A stretch of 30,670 bases of DNA from DASYQD01 sp036005845 (GCA_036005845.1 DASYQD010000121.1:1-30670), one strand, 5' to 3'. Shown: positions 1 through 8,006, counted from the first letter of the stretch. Numbers and translations: made by a program. The notes: a model not told the origin generated them from the sequence alone.

Positions 1-948
1 CGCGTAGATCTCCTTGGCGAGCCAGTAGCCGGCGAAGGGCAGCGGCAGGAAGGCGCTGATGGCGACGAAGTTGCCGATGTAGCCCATCCAGTCGTAGTGC
101 GCCTTCTCTTCGGGCGTCTTGGCGCGCAGGAACTGGAACGCCGCGTAGGCGCCGGCCACCGAGCCGCCGAACGCCACGTTGGCGATGATGCGATGGATGT
201 TGATCGGCATCCACGTGTAGTTGTGCACCGCCTGCCAGGTGCTGATCTTGGCGCCCGACTCGGAGACGCCGTTGGGCGTCATCATGAAGGTCAGCCAGGC
301 GTTGGCGATGAACATGATCGCCGTGCCGACTAGGTTGAGCCCGACGCCGAGCATGATGTGGACGCGCTTACTGAAGCTGTGCCAGCCGTAGTAGTACGAG
401 TAGAGGAAGCCCGCCTCGAAGAAGAACAGCAGCACGTAGGGCAGGAACGTCGGCGAGAAGACGCTCATCAGGTAGTTGGTGAACTTCGGGTAGAGCGCGA
501 TGAGCATGAAGGTGAGCGCGGCGCCGAAGGTCGCCGTCAACGAGAACGACGTCGAGAGCAGCTTGGTGAACTCGTAGGCCAGCGCGTCGTAGCGCGGGTC
601 CTTGGTCTTGTAGCCGATGATCTCGATGATGAGGGCGAAGATCGGCACCGCCAGCACGAAGGCGGCGAAGAGCAGGTGGAGCTGCGCCACCATCCAGATG
701 GCGACGCGGCTGCCGGTGCCGGGGAAGCGGCGGTACTCGGCCTCCTCGTACTTCTTCGACTTGTCGGCGTCGGCTTGCTTGGTGGCTTGATCCTGGAGCG
801 CCTGCTCGCGCGGCGTGTGCTGGTCGCCCGCGACGCGCGTGGGCTGGCGATAGGCGAGGTGGTCGTTGAAGGTGCGGGCGAGCTTGCCGAGCACGAAGAG
901 GCCGATCAATGCGACGACGATGGCGCCGAAGATCTTGCCTTTGCTCAC
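1..948 (-). CDS. CydA-like cytochrome bd quinol oxidase subunit I homologue (3' end cut by window edge)
   Basis: Open from a GTG at 948 to base 1 with no stop: 316 codons visible, C-terminus missing. The GTG overlaps the TGA of the upstream cytochrome c gene, so the two are translationally coupled. An extra N-terminal helix (about residues 7-22) and a charged linker precede the CydA-like core. The core shows a His in LHLLF (H91), where CydA carries its b595-ligand His, a Glu in FFFEAGF (E178) followed by a GW, NAWL with a TP turn (216-225), and H252 in a VHN...NIHRIIAN segment. Several hydrophobic helices surround these. In the family this subunit oxidises quinol and binds hemes b. Here it sits directly behind ActA/ActB/ActE-like genes, suggesting it is the membrane quinol module of that complex rather than a free bd oxidase. 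The Q-loop and Met ligand region lie outside the window. Confidence 0.8.
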   Translation of the reverse strand, partial: MSKGKIFGAIVVALIGLFVLGKLARTFNDHLAYRQPTRVAGDQHTPREQALQDQATKQADADKSKKYEEAEYRRFPGTGSRVAIWMVAQLHLLFAAFVLAVPIFALIIEIIGYKTKDPRYDALAYEFTKLLSTSFSLTATFGAALTFMLIALYPKFTNYLMSVFSPTFLPYVLLFFFEAGFLYSYYYGWHSFSKRVHIMLGVGLNLVGTAIMFIANAWLTFMMTPNGVSESGAKISTWQAVHNYTWMPINIHRIIANVAFGGSVAGAYAAFQFLRAKTPEEKAHYDWMGYIGNFVAISAFLPLPFAGYWLAKEIYA

Positions 949-1814
949 CGCGCGCCTCCCGCGTTGCCGGAGGGCGGCGCTGAGCCGGTCTGTGCCGATG
1001 GCGTCGCCGGCTGGCCGGGGGCGCCGGCGTTGAGCGTGTCGGCGCCGCCGGTGGCGGCAGCCGCGGGTGCCGCGGGCGCGCTCGCACCGGCAGGCACCGG
1101 CGTCTCCGCCTGCAGCTTGCGCACGTAGGCGAGGATCGCCCAGCGGTCGGCGACCGGCACGAAGGGGCCGTACGCCGGCATCAGGCCCTGGCCGTGCGTC
1201 ACTTCGTCGAACAGCTGGCCGGCGGGCATGTCGCGGAAGCGCTGCTCCATGAGGTTGGCCGACTGCACCTGCGCACGCTGGAAGAGCATGCCCTTGCCGT
1301 CGGCGGCGGCGCCGTGGCAGGGCAGGCAGTAGATGCCGAAGCGCTGCTGGCCGCGCGCGAGGACCGCGGCCTGATCGTGGCCGGCCTGGTCATGACCTGG
1401 GATGGCGGCGACGAAGCCGCCGGCAGCGTCCTTGCCCGTCCAGTAAGGGGAGTCTTCGTGCAGCTCGCCTTGCGCCACGGTGCCTTCGACGGGAGTGCGC
1501 ATGCCGGCGCCGTCGTAGAAGAAGGTGCTCTCGCTTTGGGCTTTGAGCTTGGGTTGCACGTCCATGTTCGGGTTGAGGTGGATCGGCGGGCGCGAGGACG
1601 GGCAGCCGCGGCAGCCGGCGAGGAGGAGCGCAAGAACGAGCGGGAGAGCGGTGGCGGGCCGATGGCGGCGCCGGCCTCCACGGGTCCCCGCCTGCGGGTG
1701 GGTATCCCACCGTGCTCGCTTCGCTGCGCGCGGTGGGAGCCCTCCCCCCCGCGCGCCCGCTCCGGCCGGCGCCTCCATCGGCCCGGCGACGTTTCGTTGA
1801 CTGCTCAGGTCCAT
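945..1814 (-). CDS. Monoheme cytochrome c lipoprotein (ActE-like)
   Basis: One c-type heme site (CLPCH in YCLPCHGAAADGKG) and a later LMPAYG Met as probable sixth ligand mark a class I cytochrome c. A hydrophobic stretch ending LLLAGC is a lipobox, so the mature protein should be lipid-anchored on the periplasmic side, as in alternative complex III. The N-terminus is uncertain. ATG 1814 overlaps the actB stop and ATG 1778 is also in frame. Both give an unusually long Arg-rich region before the signal core, and I find no in-frame ATG, GTG or TTG closer to it. That extra stretch coincides with a set of inverted repeats (1697-1738). The C-terminus is an Ala/Pro/Gly-rich tail. The stop overlaps the next gene. 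Likely role: passing electrons from the ActA/ActB module to a terminal oxidase or soluble cytochrome. Confidence 0.8.
   Translation of the reverse strand: MDLSSQRNVAGPMEAPAGAGARGGGLPPRAAKRARWDTHPQAGTRGGRRRHRPATALPLVLALLLAGCRGCPSSRPPIHLNPNMDVQPKLKAQSESTFFYDGAGMRTPVEGTVAQGELHEDSPYWTGKDAAGGFVAAIPGHDQAGHDQAAVLARGQQRFGIYCLPCHGAAADGKGMLFQRAQVQSANLMEQRFRDMPAGQLFDEVTHGQGLMPAYGPFVPVADRWAILAYVRKLQAETPVPAGASAPAAPAAAATGGADTLNAGAPGQPATPSAQTGSAPPSGNAGGAR
1697..1738. repeat. Overlapping inverted repeats (two mutually exclusive hairpins)
   Basis: GGTGGG (1697-1702), CCCACC (1706-1711) and GGTGGG (1732-1737) lie in a row. The middle arm can pair with the left arm (3-nt loop) or with the right arm as TCCCACCG/CGGTGGGA (1705-1712 with 1731-1738, 18-nt loop). 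It falls inside the leader-coding part of the cytochrome c lipoprotein gene, just after the actB stop on the transcribed strand. There is no T-run, so a classic terminator is not supported. Confidence 0.6.
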
Positions 1815-4800
1815 TCGGGATTGGGATTTCGGACTTTGGCCTGGTAGCTCGTTCGCGGTCGGTTGTTGAGCTCGCCGAGCAGCACGTAGTCGCGCGGCAG
1901 GCTCTTGCGCGCCATCACGCGGCTCTGGGCGTCGGTCTTGTCGCCGAAGACGATCGCCTGCGTCGGGCAGGTCTGCTGGCAGGCGGTCTGGATCTCGCCG
2001 TCGGCCACGGGGCGGCCGGCGAGCTTGGCGGCCTGGCGGACCTCGACCTGGCGCTGCACGCAGTAGGTGCACTTCTCCATCACGCCGCGCGAGCGGACGG
2101 TGACGTCGGGGTTCATCGCCAGCTTCATCAGCTCGGGCGTGTCCTTGGTGTAGTTGAAGAAGTTGAAGCGGCGCACCTTGTAGGGGCAGTTGTTCGAGCA
2201 GTACCGAGTGCCGATGCAGCGGTTGTAGACCATGGCGTTCAAGCCGTTATGGTCGTGCACCGTCGCCGCCACCGGGCAGACCTGCTCGCAGGGCGCGTTC
2301 TCGCAGTGCATGCAGGGGACCGGCTGGAAGACGATCTCGGGCGCGTCGGGCTCGCCGGAGAAGTAGCGGTCGACGCGAAGCCAGTGCATCTCTCTCGCGC
2401 GCGACACCATCTCGCGGCCGACGACGGGGACGTTGTTCTCCGCCTGGCAGGCGACGATGCAGGCGTTGCAGCCGGTGCACGAGGAGAGGTCGATCGCCAT
2501 CGTCCACTGCGGGCCCTTGTCCCACGAGACGGGATCGGACCAGAGCGGGATCGCCTCGAGCTCGTCGGCGTCGGGCTCGTGGGCGAACTTCGGGTTCTCG
2601 CGGTACTCGGCGAGGCTCGCCTCGCGCACCAGCGGGCGCCCCTCGACCTCGTGGTGCGCCTGGGTCATCGCCAGCTGGTGTGCGCCCCAGGTCTTGTGCA
2701 CCTCGCACGACGAGCTGCCCCAGAGGTCCTTGCTGCTGCGCAGCGGAGCGACGTTGCCGCCGACGCCGTCGGCCACGCGGCCGAGGCCCTGGCGGCCGTA
2801 GCCGAGCTCGACGACGACGGTGCGGTCGGGCGTGCCGGGCAGGATCACTACCGGCAGCGCCACGCGGTGGCCGTTGGCCACGACCAGCACGCGGTCGCCG
2901 GTCTCGACGTCGAGCTCTTCGGCGGTCGCCGGCGCCATGTAGGCGGCGTTGTCCCACACCAGCTTGGAGAGCGGGTGCGGCAGCTCCTGCACCCAGGCAT
3001 TGTTCGCCGACTCGCCGGCCCAGACGTTGGGCGACGGCAGGATGACGAGATCGAGGCCGCCGGCCGGCGCTTCCGCTTTCGCCTCTTCGGCGTGCTCGGC
3101 GGCCACCGGGCCACCGCCGACGCCTTGCGTGGTGACCGCGGCGTTCTCTTCGGCGGAGGGGGCCGGAGTGGCCGCCGCCGGCGGTGCTTCGGGATTGGCG
3201 GCGGCGGCTTCGTTGCCCGCGGCTTGCGCGGACGCGGCGGCCGGTGGATTCTGCGCGGCCGCAGCAGCGCGCGTGGCCGCACCACCGCTCGAGATCGGAC
3301 CACCCGGAGCCGGCGCGCCCGCCGTCGCCACGCCGTCGTGGAGGATGCGGCGCCACGCCAGGTCGTCGGCGCCGCTCCAGGTCGCGCGCACGAGGTCGTG
3401 GCCGGGCTGGGCCGTGCCGCTCGCCAGCAGGCCGAGCAGCTCGACGCGGCTGATGCCGTTGAGCAGCGGCGCCACGAGCGGCTGAATGACCGAGGCCGTG
3501 CCGTCGACCGCGCGCGCGTCGCCCCACGCCTCGAGCGGATGCGCCTCGGGCAGGTGCCAGTGGCAAGCGCTGCCGGTCTCGTGGCGGTGCGCGCTCAGGC
3601 AGACGGTGTTGGGCACCTTCGCCAGCGCCGTCGCGAAGTCGAGGTCGCCCGGCGCGTCGTAGACCGGGTTGCCGCCGAGCACGACCAGCGTGTCGACCTG
3701 CCCGGCGCTCATCGCGGCCACCAGCTCGCGGAGCTGGTCGGCGGAGCTCGTCGCCACGTCGTCGAGCGCGTGGTAGGCGACCGGCGCCGCACCGGCCGCG
3801 CCGGCGCTGCCCAGCGCGCGATTGATGTTGGCGGCCGCCTGGTGGACGGCCGCCGGCTGCCGCCGCCCCACCGCCACGACGCCCGCGGCGCCGGCGGCAC
3901 GCAGGTCGCGCGCGATCGCCGACACGCGCGCAGCCACCGGCGCCGGCAGCGTGTGCGGCTCCGGCAGTCCGGGGCCGGGCGCGGAGACGCCGAGCTCCTT
4001 GGCCAGCGCGGCGACGAAGGCCGCCACGTGCCGCGGCTGCAGCGCCAGGCGATGGTCGGCGTTGGCGCCGGTGAGCGACAGCGCGCCTTCGACGGCGTAG
4101 AGACGCAGCATGCCTTCCGCGCGCTCCGGACGGCGCGCCTCGGCGAAGGTCCAGTTGTTGTGGACGGCGTTGGTCTCGGTGAGCAGCAGGTCGCAGTCGA
4201 CGGCGACGACCACCTTGGCGCGGTCGAGCTGGTAGACTGGCCGCGCGGCGCCGCTGCCGCCGATTTGCGTTTCCTCGGAGAGCGGGTCCCACGCCACCCA
4301 GCGCGCCTGCGGGTAGCGCGCGAAGAGTTCGCGCGCGAGGCGCGCCAGCGTCGGCGAGGCGAAGGGCGCCGCGACCACGGCGAGCTTGGCGCCACCGCCG
4401 GCGGCGAGCGCGGTGGCGCGCTCGGCCCACCACTTGCCGAACGCGTCCCAGTCGCTCGCCTCCTCGCCGTTCTTCACGCGGTCGGCGCGATCGGGGTCGT
4501 AGAGGTTGAGGATCTCGGCCTGCGCCCAGGCGCTGGCGGCGCCGTGCGAGGCGGGGTGCTTGGGATTGCCCTCGACCTTCGTCGGCCGCCCCTCGTGACT
4601 CTCGACGACGACGCCGAGCGCCTCGGTGCCGTGCGGCAGCGTCGTGGCGTAGCGCTGCGGGATGCCGGGGATGATGTCCTCCGGCGGGTGCACGTACGGC
4701 ACGATGTGCTCGACCGGACGGCGGCAGGCGGCGAGACCGGCGAGGCCGAACGAAGCGCCGAGAAGCTGCAGCACGCTGCGGCGCGACAGCTCGTCGGGCG

Positions 4801-4981
4801 CCTCGAGCGCGCCCGCGGCGAACTCGGACTCGCGCTCGCGCTGCAGCTCTTCCTGCACCGCCGGCGAGGCGAGCAGGCGCTCGACGCTGCGCCAGTACGC
4901 CTTGTCCTTCGGCGGCTCGGCGTACCCGGGCGGCTCGGCGCTCGGCGGGTCGGTGGCGGTGAGGTCGATGGGCTCGGTCAT
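1805..4981 (-). CDS. actB: ActB-like TAT-variant molybdopterin-oxidoreductase/Fe-S subunit of alternative complex III
   Basis: 1058 aa. The N-terminus has the family's YWRSVERL segment (29-36), then a twin-arginine region SRRSVLQLLGASFGL (66-80), typical of TAT-variant-translocated subunits. A molybdopterin-oxidoreductase-fold domain follows, and a C-terminal ferredoxin-type domain carries Cys groups CTGCNACIVAC (about 829-840), CMHCENAPCEQVC (about 884-903), CIGTRYCSNNC (about 920-933), CTYC and CQQTC. These fit the four Fe-S clusters of ActB. ActB of this family normally binds no molybdopterin; whether this one does cannot be read off. Odd feature: an Ala/Pro/Gly-rich low-complexity stretch at about residues 557-635 interrupts the large domain. 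It is 4 nt downstream of actA. The membrane partner ActC (NrfD family), which usually follows, is absent here. Confidence 0.88.
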   Translation of the reverse strand: MTEPIDLTATDPPSAEPPGYAEPPKDKAYWRSVERLLASPAVQEELQRERESEFAAGALEAPDELSRRSVLQLLGASFGLAGLAACRRPVEHIVPYVHPPEDIIPGIPQRYATTLPHGTEALGVVVESHEGRPTKVEGNPKHPASHGAASAWAQAEILNLYDPDRADRVKNGEEASDWDAFGKWWAERATALAAGGGAKLAVVAAPFASPTLARLARELFARYPQARWVAWDPLSEETQIGGSGAARPVYQLDRAKVVVAVDCDLLLTETNAVHNNWTFAEARRPERAEGMLRLYAVEGALSLTGANADHRLALQPRHVAAFVAALAKELGVSAPGPGLPEPHTLPAPVAARVSAIARDLRAAGAAGVVAVGRRQPAAVHQAAANINRALGSAGAAGAAPVAYHALDDVATSSADQLRELVAAMSAGQVDTLVVLGGNPVYDAPGDLDFATALAKVPNTVCLSAHRHETGSACHWHLPEAHPLEAWGDARAVDGTASVIQPLVAPLLNGISRVELLGLLASGTAQPGHDLVRATWSGADDLAWRRILHDGVATAGAPAPGGPISSGGAATRAAAAAQNPPAAASAQAAGNEAAAANPEAPPAAATPAPSAEENAAVTTQGVGGGPVAAEHAEEAKAEAPAGGLDLVILPSPNVWAGESANNAWVQELPHPLSKLVWDNAAYMAPATAEELDVETGDRVLVVANGHRVALPVVILPGTPDRTVVVELGYGRQGLGRVADGVGGNVAPLRSSKDLWGSSSCEVHKTWGAHQLAMTQAHHEVEGRPLVREASLAEYRENPKFAHEPDADELEAIPLWSDPVSWDKGPQWTMAIDLSSCTGCNACIVACQAENNVPVVGREMVSRAREMHWLRVDRYFSGEPDAPEIVFQPVPCMHCENAPCEQVCPVAATVHDHNGLNAMVYNRCIGTRYCSNNCPYKVRRFNFFNYTKDTPELMKLAMNPDVTVRSRGVMEKCTYCVQRQVEVRQAAKLAGRPVADGEIQTACQQTCPTQAIVFGDKTDAQSRVMARKSLPRDYVLLGELNNRPRTSYQAKVRNPNPEWT

Positions 4982-4985
4982 GGGC

Positions 4986-5633
4986 TCAGCGGTGGCAGCC
5001 GGTGCAGTCGATCGGCGGCGAGAGGTGGCGCTCCGCCAGGAACTTGGCGCCGCGCACGTCCTGGTCCTTGGGCGCCTCCCACGAGGTGTCGAGCAGCTCC
5101 TCGGGCGCGCGCAGGTAGTGCTTCGGGTTGCGGTGGCAGTCGAGGCACCAGGACATCGACAGCGGCTGCACCTGCTGGATGCGCTCCATCGCCTTGACGT
5201 TGCCGTGGCAGCTGCTGCAGCCGACGCCGGCGCGCAGGTGCGGCGCGTGCGGGAAGTAGGCGTAGTCGGGAAGCTGGTGCACCCGCACCCACATCATCGG
5301 CTGGCCGCTGCTGGCGCTCGAACGGATGGGCTCGAGGCTCGCCTTGTCGCGCGCCACCAGCGTGTGGCAGTTCATGCACAGCTGCGTCGGCGGCACCGAG
5401 GCCACCGCGGCGCGCTCGACGTTGCCGTGGCAGTAGAGGCAGCTGACCTGCAGGTCACCGGCGTGCAGCTTGTGGCTGAACGGCACCGGCTGCTCGGGGC
5501 GATAGCCGGCGTCGGTGAAGCTGGGGGAGAACCAGTACCAGATACCGAAGGTGGCGAAGAGCGCGAAGCCGACCGCGCCGACGCCGAGGATGAGAGGGAC
5601 CCGATTCGCCCACTTTGGAAAGACCTGCGCCAA
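4986..5633 (-). CDS. actA: Pentaheme cytochrome c, ActA-like (cytochrome c3 family)
   Basis: 215 aa with five CXXCH heme sites: CLYCH, CMNCH, CSSCH, CLDCH and CTGCH. One N-terminal membrane anchor (about residues 12-33, VPLILGVGAVGFALF) precedes the heme domain, and GYRPEQPVPFSHKLHAG is the usual ActA/cytochrome c7-like opening. In alternative complex III this subunit lies on the periplasmic side and takes electrons from the Fe-S subunit. It is the first gene of the operon: a promoter at 5710-5737 faces it, leaving a leader of about 70 nt, and actB begins 4 nt after its stop. ATG 5633 is the only sensible start, immediately before the anchor. Confidence 0.9.
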   Translation of the reverse strand: MAQVFPKWANRVPLILGVGAVGFALFATFGIWYWFSPSFTDAGYRPEQPVPFSHKLHAGDLQVSCLYCHGNVERAAVASVPPTQLCMNCHTLVARDKASLEPIRSSASSGQPMMWVRVHQLPDYAYFPHAPHLRAGVGCSSCHGNVKAMERIQQVQPLSMSWCLDCHRNPKHYLRAPEELLDTSWEAPKDQDVRGAKFLAERHLSPPIDCTGCHR

Positions 5634-5709
5634 CGAACGCTCCCGTTACCGCGAGGTGACTTTCGCCGCTTCGATTTTCACCGCTGGTTGGGCCTCGAAA
5701 ACCGGGCGC

Positions 5710-5737
5710 AGGATATCAATCCGCCGAAGGCTGTCAA
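5710..5737 (-). promoter_or_regulatory. Sigma70-type promoter for the ACIII-like operon
   Basis: On the minus strand TTGACA (5737-5732) is followed after 16 nt by TATCCT (5715-5710). The -35 box overlaps the stop codon of the upstream PQQ dehydrogenase gene (its TGA is part of TTGACA). The predicted start point near 5703 leaves about 70 nt before the actA ATG at 5633. Confidence 0.6.
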
Positions 5738-7692
5738 GGCAGCGCGAAGGCGACCAGCGCGTCGTCGAGCGGAGCGATCGGCAGGCCGTGGCCGCCGGCG
5801 CTGATCAGCACGTACTGCTTGCCGTCGGGGCCGCGGTAGGTCATCGGCATCGCCCGCGCGCTGGTGGGCAGCTCGTGCTTCCACAGCTCCTTGCCGGTCT
5901 CGACGTCGAAGGCGCGGAAGCCGCGGTCGATGGTGCCGCCGATGAAGACCAGGCCGCCGGCGGTGACGATGGGGCCGCCGAGCGAGAGGGTGCCGAACTC
6001 GACCGGCGCCGGCCCCGCCGGTCCCAGCGCCGGCGTCTGGCCGAGCGGCACCGTCCAGCGGATGGCGCCGGTGTCGGCGTCGACCGCGTTGAGCGTGCCC
6101 CACGGCGGTGGCGTGCACGGCCAGCCGCCGGGCGCGCGCAGCAGGCGGCGGGCCATGCCGTAGGGCGTGTCCTCCTGCTCGGCGAGCTCCCAGTCGCCGC
6201 CGATCTCGCGTCCGCTCTCGCGCGCGGCGCGATACTCGGCGCGCGGGATGAGCCGCACCTGCGCCGCGACGTTGTTGGCCGGGATGAGCAGCAGGCGGTG
6301 CACGGGATCGTAGGCGGCGCCGCTCCACGGCATGCCGCCGACGTTGCCGGGCACGAGCAGCGAGCCGCGCACGCTGGGCGGCGTGAAGACGCCCTCGCTG
6401 CGCAGCTTGGCGATCTCGTCGCGGCACCACTTGCGGTCCGCCTCCGGCCCCTGGATCTTGTCGACGTCGACCTTCTGCGGCGCCAGCGGCGGCGGCGCGA
6501 GCGGGAAGGGCTGCGTCGGCGATGACGCTTCGCCCGCCACGTCGGTTTGCGGCACCGGCCGCTCCTCGACACCGAAGATCGGCTTGCCGGTCTCGCGCTC
6601 GAGCACGAAGTAGTTGCCGTCCTTGTCGCCGACGCCGACGGCGGCGATCGACTTGCCGTCGCGCCGCACCTCGAAGAGGAGCGGCGGCATCGCCACGTCG
6701 TAGTCCCAGAGGTCGTGATGGACGAGCTGGAAGGCCCACACGCGCTCGCCGGTCGACGCGCGCAGCGCGACGAGGGAATTGGCGTCGCGGTCGTCGCCCA
6801 GCCGCTCGCCGCCGTAGTAGTCGGGGCTCGGGCTGCCGGTGGGCACGAACACCAGGTCGTGCTCGGGATCGGCCGCAATCACCGACCAGGCGTTGCCGGC
6901 ACCGGTGCGCCGCGCCTGCTCGGGCTTCCACGTCGCGGCGGCGGGTGACTTCGCGTCCTGTGGAATGGGATCGAAGGTCCACTTCAGCTTGCCGGTCGCG
7001 GCGTCGAAGCCGCGCACCTCGCCGCTCGGTTGCGACACCTCGCCGTTGTCCGCCACGCCCGAGCCGACGACGATGGTGTCGCCGGCGATCGCCGGCGGCG
7101 AGGTCACCTCGTAGTCGGCGAAGCCGTCGGGGTCGGGGGCAAGGCGCAAACCGCGGCGCAGGTCGACGACGCCGTGGTCGCCGAAGCTCTCGACCCGCTT
7201 GCCGGTCTTGGCATCGAGCTCGATGAGTCGCGCGTCGATGGTGGCGACGACGATGCGTCGCGCGCCGTTCGCCGGTTTCCACGTCGACACGCCGCGGCTG
7301 ACGAAATCGCCGTAGCCCTCGTCGCGCGGCACCTTGGCGTCGTAGACCCAACGCTGCTTGCCGGTCACCGGGTCGAGCGCGAAGACCTTGCCGAGCGGCG
7401 TCGAGAGGAAGAGCGTGCCGTCGACGTAGAGCGGCGTCGCCTCGAAGGCGGTGGGCCGCGAGCGCGGCGGCTGGTAGGCGTCGCCGGTGTGGAAGGTCCA
7501 CGCCACTTTCAGCTTGGCGACGTTGCCGCGGTCGATGCTCGTGAGCGGCGAGTAGCGCTGGCCTCCGGGGTCGCGGCCCCACGCCGTCCACTCGTCGTCG
7601 TCGTTCGCAGCCAGGACCGCGGCCCCGAGCCCACAGGCGAGAACCGCCGCGATGAACATCGTTCGCACCGAGACGCTCTTCCGTTCGCGCAT
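5734..7692 (-). CDS. PQQ-dependent dehydrogenase, glucose/quinate dehydrogenase family, without membrane domain
   Basis: 652 aa. A Sec signal peptide (residues 1 to about 28, FIAAVLACGLGAAVLA) is followed by the eight-bladed quinoprotein fold. It opens with WTAWGRDPGGQRYSPL, the hallmark start of this family, and has repeated DxxTGKxxW blade motifs and VHHDLWDYDVAMPP in the middle. The long N-terminal membrane domain of Gcd-type enzymes is missing, so the enzyme should be periplasmic and soluble and pass electrons to a cytochrome or quinone through a partner. The substrate (sugar, polyol, cyclic acid or alcohol) cannot be told. The second ATG (7692) is chosen over 7695 because GAGGA is better spaced from it. 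It follows the LAB_N gene by a few nt and precedes the ACIII-like operon, a possible electron acceptor route. No pqq biosynthesis genes are in the window. Confidence 0.88.
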   Translation of the reverse strand: MRERKSVSVRTMFIAAVLACGLGAAVLAANDDDEWTAWGRDPGGQRYSPLTSIDRGNVAKLKVAWTFHTGDAYQPPRSRPTAFEATPLYVDGTLFLSTPLGKVFALDPVTGKQRWVYDAKVPRDEGYGDFVSRGVSTWKPANGARRIVVATIDARLIELDAKTGKRVESFGDHGVVDLRRGLRLAPDPDGFADYEVTSPPAIAGDTIVVGSGVADNGEVSQPSGEVRGFDAATGKLKWTFDPIPQDAKSPAAATWKPEQARRTGAGNAWSVIAADPEHDLVFVPTGSPSPDYYGGERLGDDRDANSLVALRASTGERVWAFQLVHHDLWDYDVAMPPLLFEVRRDGKSIAAVGVGDKDGNYFVLERETGKPIFGVEERPVPQTDVAGEASSPTQPFPLAPPPLAPQKVDVDKIQGPEADRKWCRDEIAKLRSEGVFTPPSVRGSLLVPGNVGGMPWSGAAYDPVHRLLLIPANNVAAQVRLIPRAEYRAARESGREIGGDWELAEQEDTPYGMARRLLRAPGGWPCTPPPWGTLNAVDADTGAIRWTVPLGQTPALGPAGPAPVEFGTLSLGGPIVTAGGLVFIGGTIDRGFRAFDVETGKELWKHELPTSARAMPMTYRGPDGKQYVLISAGGHGLPIAPLDDALVAFALP

Positions 7693-7700
7693 CATCGTCC

Positions 7701-8006
7701 TCAGGTGGCGGTGTCGGCGACCGGATCTCCACTTGCCCCGGGCGGCCGCTTTCCTTTGTGGATGAACCACAGGTTGCGCATGTAGATGGCGAGCGGTACC
7801 GACTGGCCGAGGATGAACACCGGGTCGCGGCGCCAGATGGCGTAGGAGAGCAGCACCAGGCTGCCGCCGATGCTGAAGTACCAGAAGGCCTCGGGGATCA
7901 CGCTCCGCTTGGCGCGCTCGGAGGCGAGCCACTGGACGAAGAAGCGGCCGAAGAAGAGGGCCTGGCCGACGAAGCCGACGCCGACCCAGACGTGCTTGGC
8001 GTCCAT
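7701..8006 (-). CDS. Lipid-A-disaccharide synthase N-terminal domain (LAB_N) membrane protein
   Basis: 101 aa, three hydrophobic segments. The sequence VGQALFFGRFFVQWLASE and a following VIPEAFWYFSIGGS are the diagnostic core of the LAB_N family: small membrane proteins, SWEET/PQ-loop-like in topology, often encoded next to a GT2 polyprenyl-phosphate glycosyltransferase and acting in lipid A or surface-glycan modification. The catalytic LpxB glycosyltransferase domain is absent, as normal for the stand-alone form. ATG 8006 is used. The upstream GT2 reading frame runs on through the first 109 nt in another frame. Its stop lies a few nt before the PQQ dehydrogenase start. Confidence 0.85.
   Translation of the reverse strand: MDAKHVWVGVGFVGQALFFGRFFVQWLASERAKRSVIPEAFWYFSIGGSLVLLSYAIWRRDPVFILGQSVPLAIYMRNLWFIHKGKRPPGASGDPVADTAT

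Noticed and set aside
945..2072. 375-codon reading of the cytochrome c gene starting at 2072
   Set aside because: The first 86 or so residues lie within actB out of frame and are not conserved-looking; the start must be at or after 1814.
1712..5197. Plus-strand open frame of 1161 codons antisense to actB
   Set aside because: Its product is Arg/Ala/His/Gly-rich with no domain, and it mirrors actB, which has clear TAT and Fe-S motifs. Long antisense frames are expected at this GC content.
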